From positions 1 through 64,000 of the forward strand of contig NZ_CYPW01000008.1 of the NCBI RefSeq assembly GCF_001458175.1: DNA of 64,000 nucleotides, written 5' to 3'. Below are positions 8,424 through 14,763 of the stretch, piece by piece (position 1 is the stretch's first letter; each line of letters starts with the position of its first letter). The stretch comes from Shimia marina. Its GTDB lineage: Bacteria; Pseudomonadota; Alphaproteobacteria; Rhodobacterales; Rhodobacteraceae. Under the pieces are notes generated by a model. That model had not been told where the DNA came from. It saw only the letters and a program-made list of their open reading frames with translations, and made no database searches. The position numbers and the translations under genes were made by a program.

Positions 8424-9155
8424 TCAGTCTTCGACTTTGCGGGCTTCCTCGACCAAGTCGACAAGCTGCGCCTTTTCGACGAAGCCCGGGACCAGCGCGT
8501 CACCGATCACGAAAGACGGCGTGCCGTTAAAGCCCAGAGCTTGGGTCAGTTGCATGGATGTCGCAATGTGCTCTTCGACCTCGGGGGCCTCCATGTCCTT
8601 GCGCAACTGTGCGATATCCAGGCCGATCTCCTCGGCAACGCGCAGCACGGAGGCCTCTTCCGCGCGGCCTTCCAGCCCCATCATCGCCCAGTGAAACTCT
8701 TCGTATTTGTCCTGCTTGCGCGCTGCCAAGGCCGCTTTCGCGGCGAACACCGATCCGTCTCCGAGAATGGGCCATTCACGATAGACGAGGCGAATGTTTG
8801 GATCGTCTTCGATCAAAGCCCGCACCTCGGGTTTGACCCGCCGACAATAAGGACAGTTGTAGTCGAAAAATTCCACAACGGTGACGTCCCCTTCCGCGTT
8901 GCCGAGAACCGGCGCATTCGGATCGTTCTCGATCAGATCGCGCTGGTCATTCAGAACTTGGGCCTGACTGAGCTCCTGCGCTTGCGCCTGCCTTTGTTCA
9001 AGGATGGCGACGGCCTCCATGACAATCTCCGGGTTCTCGCGGATTGCTTCCAGCACAAGTTCCTTGACCCGGGACTCTGACAGTTCGTCGGCGAGTGCCG
9101 GTAGCGGAAGCAAGGCAGCTATCGCGACCGTCGTGAAGGCTTGTCTGAAACGCAT
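8424..9155 (-). CDS. DsbA/ScsC-like periplasmic thiol oxidoreductase
   Basis: A 243-residue secreted protein (signal peptide about 1-22) with a charged helical N-terminal region and a thioredoxin-fold DsbA domain: active site CPYC (101-104) and cis-proline NGTPSF. The N-terminal extension resembles that of ScsC-type isomerases, which help oligomerise the protein. Partners are probably the ScsB-type reductases at 14764 and 44335. It is the last gene of the operon starting with the LDT at 14019, one base after the cytochrome c gene. A near-identical arrangement ends the cassette at 53644-54372. Confidence 0.9.
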   Translation of the reverse strand: MRFRQAFTTVAIAALLPLPALADELSESRVKELVLEAIRENPEIVMEAVAILEQRQAQAQELSQAQVLNDQRDLIENDPNAPVLGNAEGDVTVVEFFDYNCPYCRRVKPEVRALIEDDPNIRLVYREWPILGDGSVFAAKAALAARKQDKYEEFHWAMMGLEGRAEEASVLRVAEEIGLDIAQLRKDMEAPEVEEHIATSMQLTQALGFNGTPSFVIGDALVPGFVEKAQLVDLVEEARKVED

Positions 9156-9156
9156 T

Positions 9157-9639
9157 TTAGTTCTCTCCCCGTTGTTCGTCGGCTTCTGTCCGCGCGGCCT
9201 GGACTTCGCGGATGCGATCTGGCCAGGTGGACCGGATGAAGGCCAGGATGTTGTGAATTCGCTGGTCGGTCAGCACGTCTGCGAAACCGGGCATGCCACT
9301 GTCGAATTCGACGCCCTGACGCGCCAGAAGCGTTGCACCCCCCAGTTTTGTGTAATCGAAGAGCAGGCTGTCAGGATGATGCCAGGTGTGACCCGTCTCA
9401 TCATGCGGTGGTGCTGGCAGGCGCCCATCCGCGCCCGGCGTTCGCCATTCCGGCTGGCCTTCCAGATCCGCGCCATGACAAGACGCGCAGTTTTCTGCGT
9501 AGAGCAACGCGCCTTCTTCGATGTCGTAGCTCTCCGCCTTGGACGCGCTGCCGACATCCGAGGATGCACTGGTCGAGAGCCAATACGTGAAGGCGGCTGC
9601 TGCGACAGTGATCGGAACGGACCAAACGAGATACCTCAT
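9157..9639 (-). CDS. Membrane-anchored class I cytochrome c, coupled to the MCO gene
   Basis: A 160-residue protein with an uncleaved N-terminal anchor (about 4-20), one haem site CASCH (51-55) and a probable Met ligand in DSGMPGF. A distinctive PPHDETGHTWHHPD stretch, rich in His, is shared with its paralog at 54383-54859 and could bind copper. The start ATG at 9639 overlaps the MCO stop codon (ATGA), implying translational coupling. An electron-transfer partner of the MCO is the obvious reading: it could carry electrons from Cu(I) oxidation toward the respiratory chain, or feed the oxidase. Confidence 0.88.
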   Translation of the reverse strand: MRYLVWSVPITVAAAAFTYWLSTSASSDVGSASKAESYDIEEGALLYAENCASCHGADLEGQPEWRTPGADGRLPAPPHDETGHTWHHPDSLLFDYTKLGGATLLARQGVEFDSGMPGFADVLTDQRIHNILAFIRSTWPDRIREVQAARTEADEQRGEN

Positions 9640-11030
9640 GTGACCCGTATCCAGGTTGTCATGCCGGACGCGGCGTGGCTGAGCATGTGGCAATGGAACA
9701 GCCACTTGCCGGGATTGTCTGCCGTAAAGGCGATCTCCCGGGACTCGTTGCCGGCCAACAGGATCGTGTCCCGCATCGGCCCGAACGCGCCGTCGGGGCG
9801 CAGCTCACGGAAATGCATCCCGTGCAGGTGCATCGCATGTGGGAACACGGTCTGGTTCTCGATCTTCAAGCGCACCGGCTCGTTCAGGGATAGATCGGCC
9901 AGTGGCGTGTCGGTCATATCGGCGACATCATTCAGGGCCCAGAATTTGCCCGCTTGGGCAAGCTGACGGAATCCAAGACGTTCCCCACCGAGCAACGCGG
10001 ACTGCATCCGCCCCATTGCACCGCCGGACATGACCAGTCGCAAATCTCGCGCATCGGCAAGGTCCGGGGCGTTTGCTGCGGGGTTCGGCGGCAACGGCAG
10101 TGGCTTGCCTCTTGGTACTGAACTGGCTGTGCCGTCGATCGGAAAACTCACGAGCGGGGTCGGTTGATCGTCATCGCCGATGCGCAGCAAATGGGCCACG
10201 CCGCCTTCGTCTTCGGTCACATCGACAATTAAGTCGACGCGCTGTGCCGGGCCGAGGATCAACTCGCCGTCAATCTGCTGGGGTTGGCCGATTGGCATTC
10301 CATCGACGGCCACCCTCCAGCCACTCAACCCCGAGAGCGTCAGCGGGAAAATCCGCGCGCTTGCTGCGTTGATGATCCGCAAGCGAATGCGTTCGTTGCG
10401 CTTCGCGGACAAGGTCAGGTCATAGCGCCCATTGGTCGTGATAAAGTTGCCGATGCGTCCACCGTGGCTCATCATCATAGGCTGCTCGAAATTGTCGAAA
10501 AGCTGCCCGCTTTCGGGATCGAGCAACCAGTCCTCCAGAACGATGACTTCCTCGCGGTCGATGTCCGGTCCATTGGCCTCTTCGACGATCAAAGCACCGC
10601 GCAAACCACGCGCGACCTGCTCGTATGAGCGATTATGCGCGTGGTACCAATAGGTCCCGGCGTCCGGTACGACGAAGTCGTAGTCAAAGGTTTCACCAGG
10701 TGCCACGGGCTCTTGGGTCAGCCCTGAAACGCCATCCATCGCGTTATCGATCCGGATTCCGTGCCAGTGAACCGAACTGGGATCGGGTACCTCGTTGCGG
10801 AACCTGCGGCGCACCCGATCGCCTTGAGCGACCCGGATTTCCGGGGCCGGAACAAGGCCGTCATAGCCCCAGATCTCTGTTTCCGGGTAGGTGTCCGGAA
10901 GAAGCTGTTGACGTGCAACCTTGGCAACCACGTCCTCGAACGGGGTTGCGGCAAAAGCCGACCGCGGGATGGCCGCCGCGCAGGCCGCCAGTGTTGCATG
11001 GCGCAAGAAATCCCGACGTGTTTGTCTCAT
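9636..11030 (-). CDS. Tat-exported multicopper oxidase (cuproxidase-like)
   Basis: The 464-residue oxidase has a Tat signal (TRRDFLRHA) and full copper ligand sets: HWHG (88-91), WYHAH (128-132), HAMHLHGMHF near 395 and HCHMLSHAASGM (446-457) with type 1 Cys447. The stretch before the last domain (SGGAMGRMQSALLGG) is only weakly Met-rich. It is closest in this window to the MCO at 54856-56241 (same motif spacing, same downstream cytochrome). A GC-rich hairpin separates it from the diheme cytochrome gene upstream. A role in periplasmic Cu(I) oxidation is inferred from family and context; laccase activity on organics cannot be excluded. Confidence 0.92.
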   Translation of the reverse strand: MRQTRRDFLRHATLAACAAAIPRSAFAATPFEDVVAKVARQQLLPDTYPETEIWGYDGLVPAPEIRVAQGDRVRRRFRNEVPDPSSVHWHGIRIDNAMDGVSGLTQEPVAPGETFDYDFVVPDAGTYWYHAHNRSYEQVARGLRGALIVEEANGPDIDREEVIVLEDWLLDPESGQLFDNFEQPMMMSHGGRIGNFITTNGRYDLTLSAKRNERIRLRIINAASARIFPLTLSGLSGWRVAVDGMPIGQPQQIDGELILGPAQRVDLIVDVTEDEGGVAHLLRIGDDDQPTPLVSFPIDGTASSVPRGKPLPLPPNPAANAPDLADARDLRLVMSGGAMGRMQSALLGGERLGFRQLAQAGKFWALNDVADMTDTPLADLSLNEPVRLKIENQTVFPHAMHLHGMHFRELRPDGAFGPMRDTILLAGNESREIAFTADNPGKWLFHCHMLSHAASGMTTWIRVT

Positions 11031-11046
11031 TTCGATCCTCGAGAAA

Positions 11047-11067
11047 GCGGGGGCTTGTTGCCCCCGC
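11047..11067 (-). terminator. Intercistronic GC hairpin before the MCO gene
   Basis: GCGGGGGC and GCCCCCGC form a perfect 8-bp stem with a 5-base loop; on the minus strand it is followed by TTTCT. It lies in the 43-bp gap between the diheme cytochrome and MCO genes, so it may partly stop transcription or stabilise mRNA segments and set different levels of the two products. Confidence 0.6.
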
Positions 11068-11073
11068 GTGGTG

Positions 11074-11991
11074 TTAGTTCGACGCGGGGTTCTCCGCCTC
11101 GACCGTGTCCTTGTTCAGCAGGAAAAGCGCCATCGCTTCGCGATCGGCAGGTGTCAGAAACCGAGTTCCCTCGCGAACCACTTCCGCCATGCTGCCGCCG
11201 AAAGCATCGCCCGAAGGGATGATGCCGGTCTGGAGCGCATAAGCGAGGTTTGAAACCGTCCAGTCATTTTTGGCCAGGTCTTTTGGCCGTATCGCGGGTG
11301 CCTTGCTGCCACCGGGAAGCTGGGCGTTGCCTGCAAAGGAAGCACCGATATCGCGACCTCCTGCAAGATTGCGCGGCGTATGGCAGGCTCCGCAATGTGC
11401 CGCACCGCGCACCAATTCCCGTCCGCGATTCCATGCGCCGCTTCGCCCTTCAACCGGTTCGGTATCCGGATCGTAGAAGAACGCCGCTCGCCAGAGCTTC
11501 AGCCCCCATCGTTGATCGAATGGGAAGCTGACATCGTTTTCTGGTGCAGGTTCGTCCACGGGCGGCACGGTTTGAAACGCCGCCCAGAGGTCAGCGATAT
11601 CCTGGTCAGAAAAATCCGCATAGAACGTATATGGGAAAGATGGATAGTAGGGCGTTCCATCGGGGCCGATCCCCTGCCGCACGGCTTTTGCGAACTGTTC
11701 TGCCGTCCATTCGCCCATGCCATGTTCGGGGTCGGTCGTCAGGTTGGGCGGATAGAACGTTCCGAACGGGGTTTCGAGCGGCGCCCCTCCGGCAAGTGGT
11801 GCGCCGCCCGCTTCAAAATTGGTATGACAGGCAATGCACCCACTGGCGCGCGCCAAATATGCGCCCCGGTCGACATTGCCCTCTGTTGCAATCGGAGTCA
11901 CTGCACTGCCGACAGGCCATGCAATCACCACGCCGAGGCCGGCCGCGCCCAGCACGGCGACCCCGGTGACGAGTTTCAAAAACCGGCGCAT
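11074..11991 (-). CDS. Diheme cytochrome c
   Basis: A 305-residue exported or anchored protein with two cytochrome c domains: CIACH (52-56) and CGACH (200-204). It resembles the diheme subunits that accept electrons from periplasmic dehydrogenases. The preceding Met-rich cytochrome gene ends 2 bp upstream, so the two are co-translated as a pair. The same pair, same order, recurs at 25513-26983 without an MCO next to it. Its likely role is electron transfer between periplasmic oxidation (Cu(I) or thiols) and the respiratory chain; no dehydrogenase partner is encoded here. Confidence 0.88.
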   Translation of the reverse strand: MRRFLKLVTGVAVLGAAGLGVVIAWPVGSAVTPIATEGNVDRGAYLARASGCIACHTNFEAGGAPLAGGAPLETPFGTFYPPNLTTDPEHGMGEWTAEQFAKAVRQGIGPDGTPYYPSFPYTFYADFSDQDIADLWAAFQTVPPVDEPAPENDVSFPFDQRWGLKLWRAAFFYDPDTEPVEGRSGAWNRGRELVRGAAHCGACHTPRNLAGGRDIGASFAGNAQLPGGSKAPAIRPKDLAKNDWTVSNLAYALQTGIIPSGDAFGGSMAEVVREGTRFLTPADREAMALFLLNKDTVEAENPASN

Positions 11992-11993
11992 GG

Positions 11994-12587
11994 TTAGTCT
12001 TCTTCCGCCCGGAAGCGTTCATGGCATGCGGAACAGACCTGTGTCGTCATCGCGAATGCCGCGTCGGCGGGCATTTCGGCAATGGCGGCAGCATCCATCA
12101 TGCCGCCGCTGCCCATCATCGTGCTCCCGCCCATCATGGTTGTATCGCTTCCCATCATGGATCCGCCGCCCATCATCGAGGCGCCATCCGTGGAGGTATT
12201 GCCGCCCATGCCGCCTAGCCCATTGTCGGCTGCGCGTTTCAGGCCTTCAGAGTATTCTTCCAGCTGATTTGCCAGTGCTGCGAAGCGGTCCCAATCGGTC
12301 CACACTTCGTCTTTGGCTTCCGAGGGCATGCCACCTGTGCCCTCTGGGAACAGCTTTGTCATGCTCTCACCGGCGTGCTGCTGGAACAGGCGCGCTGCAT
12401 CGCCCACTATTTCTGCGTCATAGGCCGTTTCGCCCCGCATCATCGGGGCTACGGTTTTGACTGCCTTTCCCATGGCGGCCATGGCATCCATGCGTTCCTT
12501 TACGATGCCCGTGGCACCGCTATGCGCAAATGCCGCGACCGCGGTTCCTGCAATCAACACTGCCGCTGCGATAGTCGTCTTTTTCAT
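11994..12587 (-). CDS. Cytochrome c'/c556-like protein with Met-rich insert
   Basis: A 197-residue secreted protein with a four-helix cytochrome c' fold pattern and a C-terminal haem site CSACH (185-189). Between about residues 128 and 165, just before the last helix, is a low-complexity segment made of repeated MMG units (such as MMGGGSMMG). Met-rich segments of this kind bind Cu(I) in CueO, CopA and PcoA. The paralog at 26414-26983 has the same fold with a shorter MMGTG-type insert. A Cu(I)-binding cytochrome could couple binding to electron transfer; this is inference. Confidence 0.85.
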   Translation of the reverse strand: MKKTTIAAAVLIAGTAVAAFAHSGATGIVKERMDAMAAMGKAVKTVAPMMRGETAYDAEIVGDAARLFQQHAGESMTKLFPEGTGGMPSEAKDEVWTDWDRFAALANQLEEYSEGLKRAADNGLGGMGGNTSTDGASMMGGGSMMGSDTTMMGGSTMMGSGGMMDAAAIAEMPADAAFAMTTQVCSACHERFRAEED

Positions 12588-12630
12588 GTCTTCGATCCTT
12601 TAATGGGTCTGCTCTAAGAGGGGTGTGAAA

Positions 12631-12960
12631 TCAGACCCACTTCCGTGGGGGTGGAGGATCGCTGTCGGGGCGCAATTCGGTTCGTTGGGTCGCGCCGTCT
12701 TGCATGACGGCGTTCATAAAATGAGGCTCGTAAACCACCGTTTCTGGGAACAACAACGCTGCCGGAACAGAACAGTCGAGTCCCGGATGACAGTGACCAG
12801 AGGTCTCGCTCGTAGATGGCCCCACATTTTCATGACTGTGTGATTCTTGCGCCAAAGACGCTCTATCATGGAACGCTGGTGCCTCAGGGACACCGAGAAC
12901 CACAAGGAACAGGCCAAAAACGATCGACAGGATCCATCTGTTCGTCTTCGACCAACGCAT
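12631..12960 (-). CDS. Small secreted His/Cys-containing protein, unknown
   Basis: A 109-residue protein with an N-terminal hydrophobic segment (about 10-27) and a body with ESHSHEN and GHCHPGLDCS, which could bind metal. The C-terminus is Pro-rich (RPDSDPPPPRK). Its start shares a base with the stop of the cytochrome c gene upstream (TGATG), so it is a true operon member. The layout resembles the small secreted proteins at 42507-42899 and 29515-29856, each near copper genes. I do not recognise a family; small copper-induced proteins of the DUF2946 or CopL kind are the nearest idea. Confidence 0.6.
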   Translation of the reverse strand: MRWSKTNRWILSIVFGLFLVVLGVPEAPAFHDRASLAQESHSHENVGPSTSETSGHCHPGLDCSVPAALLFPETVVYEPHFMNAVMQDGATQRTELRPDSDPPPPRKWV

Positions 12961-13430
12961 CAGTTGATCCCGTTGGCCCGCTGTAGTTCTCGGACATAGG
13001 CAGCCACCATCTTGACGTCTCCTTGGGTCAGCCCCTCGATCTTGGGCATATTACCGAATTTCCAGTGATGCGCACGCACGCCATTTTGAGCGGCCAGAAC
13101 AAAGGCCATGTCTGAATGGTGGCTCGGCTCGTAAATCTTGTGCACAAGAGGCGGGGCAATCCCGTTTTGTCCCGCTGCGTTTGCTCCATGGCACTCGGAA
13201 CACTTAGCCTCGAATATGGTTTTCCCAATCGTGGCTTGCTCCGAGAATTCTGCCGGCAGTTGGACCTGAACGATTGGGTCGCCTGCTTCTATGCTACTCG
13301 TGTCAGGAGGCGTCATGGAATGACCCATCGCTGTATCTTCCGCAGAATCTTCCGCAGAAATGAACTGCCAAGTTGCAACTCCCCCGCCAGCTATAACTAC
13401 GGCTCCAATAAGCGCGGTCAATTTGTCCAT
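12960..13430 (-). CDS. Membrane-anchored class I cytochrome c
   Basis: A 156-residue protein with an N-terminal membrane anchor (about 4-24), haem site CSECH (77-81) and probable Met ligand in GNMPKIEG. A SHHSDM stretch follows the haem. The ATG at 13430 has GGAAG upstream and leaves 28 bp after the LDT gene; a much longer frame reading back to 13763 is a shadow of the LDT. The paralog at 56440-56880 also directly follows an LDT gene, so the LDT-cytochrome pair is conserved. Confidence 0.87.
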   Translation of the reverse strand: MDKLTALIGAVVIAGGGVATWQFISAEDSAEDTAMGHSMTPPDTSSIEAGDPIVQVQLPAEFSEQATIGKTIFEAKCSECHGANAAGQNGIAPPLVHKIYEPSHHSDMAFVLAAQNGVRAHHWKFGNMPKIEGLTQGDVKMVAAYVRELQRANGIN

Positions 13431-13458
13431 GCCTGTATCTTCCGCCTTGTCTCTTGGG

Positions 13459-14019
13459 TCAGATGAGTTTGACTTGAGTGCCGACGGGCACCCGCTCGTA
13501 AAGCTCTTCAACCTGTTCGTTGAACAAACCGATGCAGCCATTTGATGACCGACGGCCGATTTTTCGCGTGTCCTGTGTTCCGTGGATACGGTAGTATTGC
13601 CAGGACAGATACAATGCGCGGGTACCCAGAGGGTTGGCAGGATCGCCTCCCTCGACACGTGCCGGCCATTCTGGATTGCGTTCCCGCATGGAGGGCGTCG
13701 GCGCCCAGCTGGGGTTTTTGCGCTTTTCCACGACTTCGGTATAACCGCGTTTTGTGAGTTCATCGGTCAGAGGAACGGATGTCGGATAGATCCGCATTGA
13801 CCCATCTGCTGTCCAATGCTGCAGAGCCCGTGTTTCCGTGTCCGAGATAATGATACCCTTTCCAAGCGTATCGAAATGGTCTTGCCACTCGTGAACTCGG
13901 AAAGAAGAGATATTGCGGCGAATGACTTCGGCCCGAACCACGCTTGGGGCAGCCAAAGCAACCGCCGCCAAACCAAATAGGCGTCGTCGGTTAATCTTGT
14001 TATTCGGCAAAGACGTCAT
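13459..14019 (-). CDS. Tat-exported L,D-transpeptidase (YkuD domain)
   Basis: A 186-residue YkuD protein with a Tat signal (NRRRLFGLAAVALA, AxA site VRA) and catalytic segment HGTQDTRKIGRRSSNGCIGL. The residue two after the catalytic Cys is Gly where most family members have Arg; the paralog at 56880-57449 shares this, so it marks a subgroup rather than a defect. It is the first gene of the eight-gene leftward operon ending at 8424. A TGTA direct-repeat box lies 81 bp upstream, at the same distance as for the paralog. Confidence 0.88.
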   Translation of the reverse strand: MTSLPNNKINRRRLFGLAAVALAAPSVVRAEVIRRNISSFRVHEWQDHFDTLGKGIIISDTETRALQHWTADGSMRIYPTSVPLTDELTKRGYTEVVEKRKNPSWAPTPSMRERNPEWPARVEGGDPANPLGTRALYLSWQYYRIHGTQDTRKIGRRSSNGCIGLFNEQVEELYERVPVGTQVKLI

Positions 14020-14099
14020 GACACACTCCCAGCCTCGGTTTTGTCACACGTCTTTTACGCGAGACCCGGCATCTGGCAACCTGACAAGGCCGCGAGAAG

Positions 14100-14115
14100 T
14101 GTATCCATTTGTATC
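14100..14115. promoter_or_regulatory. Putative response-regulator box (TGTATC-N4-TGTATC)
   Basis: The best copy of the repeat: TGTATC twice with a 10-bp period. It lies between the divergent LDT operon and DUF2933 gene and ends one base before the -35 of the CueR-type promoter at 14117. One site could therefore serve both directions, and bound regulator could contact the CueR-dependent polymerase. Confidence 0.65.
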
Positions 14116-14116
14116 C

Positions 14117-14147
14117 TTGACCTTACCCTGCTGGAGGGCCGCAAATG
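14117..14147 (+). promoter_or_regulatory. CueR-type promoter of the DUF2933 operon
   Basis: TTGACC (-35), 19-base spacer with an imperfect dyad (TTACCCTGCTGGAGGG), CAAATG (-10 position). It directly abuts the TGTATC repeat at 14100-14115, giving a composite control region. Confidence 0.7.
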
Positions 14148-14175
14148 ACGCGGGAAACGAGACAAAGAGGGTGTC

Positions 14176-14478
14176 ATGGACCACCAGAACCACAGAAAAA
14201 AGCCGATCACGGACAGGCTCATGCATTACGGAATGATGGCGTGTTGCGCCGTCATGCTGCTGCCCGTTGCGGGATTTTTTCTTGCCGGCGGCACATTGGC
14301 GGGCATGTGGGGCAATGCAGCGGCTTTCGCCCCGCTCCTGCTGTGCGTGGGGGCGCATCTTGCGATGCACAAATTCATGGGGAAATCGTGCCATTCCGAC
14401 AAGGCAAAGGATACTATCGAGGAAACGACCGAGCCCATGACCTCCGCGATTCCAGTCGTGGTCCGCGACAGGCCGTGA
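14176..14478 (+). CDS. DUF2933 small membrane protein
   Basis: A 100-residue protein with two membrane segments (about 19-37 and 44-62), a CC pair in the first (MMACCAVMLLP) and the family signature GAHLAMHKFMGKSCH at the end of the second. DUF2933 proteins are common in metal-resistance loci, function unknown; the Met, His and Cys residues suggest copper binding. It has a CueR-type promoter and leads a rightward unit with the lipoprotein and ScsB genes. The paralog is at 52051-52344. Confidence 0.82.
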   Translation: MDHQNHRKKPITDRLMHYGMMACCAVMLLPVAGFFLAGGTLAGMWGNAAAFAPLLLCVGAHLAMHKFMGKSCHSDKAKDTIEETTEPMTSAIPVVVRDRP

Positions 14479-14506
14479 TGTACGCGGGAAGGTACGCGTA
14501 GGCGCG

Positions 14507-14704
14507 TTGCTGTTGTCGGGTTTCTTGCTTGGGGGATGTGCAGGAAGTCTAGAAGACTGCCCGGATCGCGGCGCTATCGTGTCCACGAAGCAAGCGTCAG
14601 ACCTTCTGCCGGATGGGTGTCGGTATCTTTCAACTTCTGCGACTGGCGTCGCGCGAGTTGACTGCGCGGATGGTCGTCAGGGTTTTGCCGTAGGTTTCCG
14701 TTGA
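14507..14704 (+). CDS. Small putative lipoprotein
   Basis: A 65-residue protein with a lipobox (LLLSGFLLGGC) and three further cysteines in the mature part (DCPD, DGCRYL, VDCADG). The start is probably TTG with a weak AGG upstream; no ATG is in frame. It corresponds in position and overall pattern to the lipoprotein at 52617-52886, which also lies downstream of DUF2933. Unknown function; a membrane-tethered cysteine protein in the periplasm could be a substrate of the ScsB/DsbA system. Confidence 0.55.
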   Translation: MLLSGFLLGGCAGSLEDCPDRGAIVSTKQASDLLPDGCRYLSTSATGVARVDCADGRQGFAVGFR

Positions 14705-14763
14705 GGCGACCTCCGCCGTCTTGGCGAAATCTGCGGTAAAAATAAGGGAAGGAAGCAGGTATC

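Noticed and set aside
12605-12638. Terminator between the small secreted protein and Met-rich cytochrome genes
   Set aside because: Only a 7-bp stem with a 20-base loop and no T-run; too weak to call.
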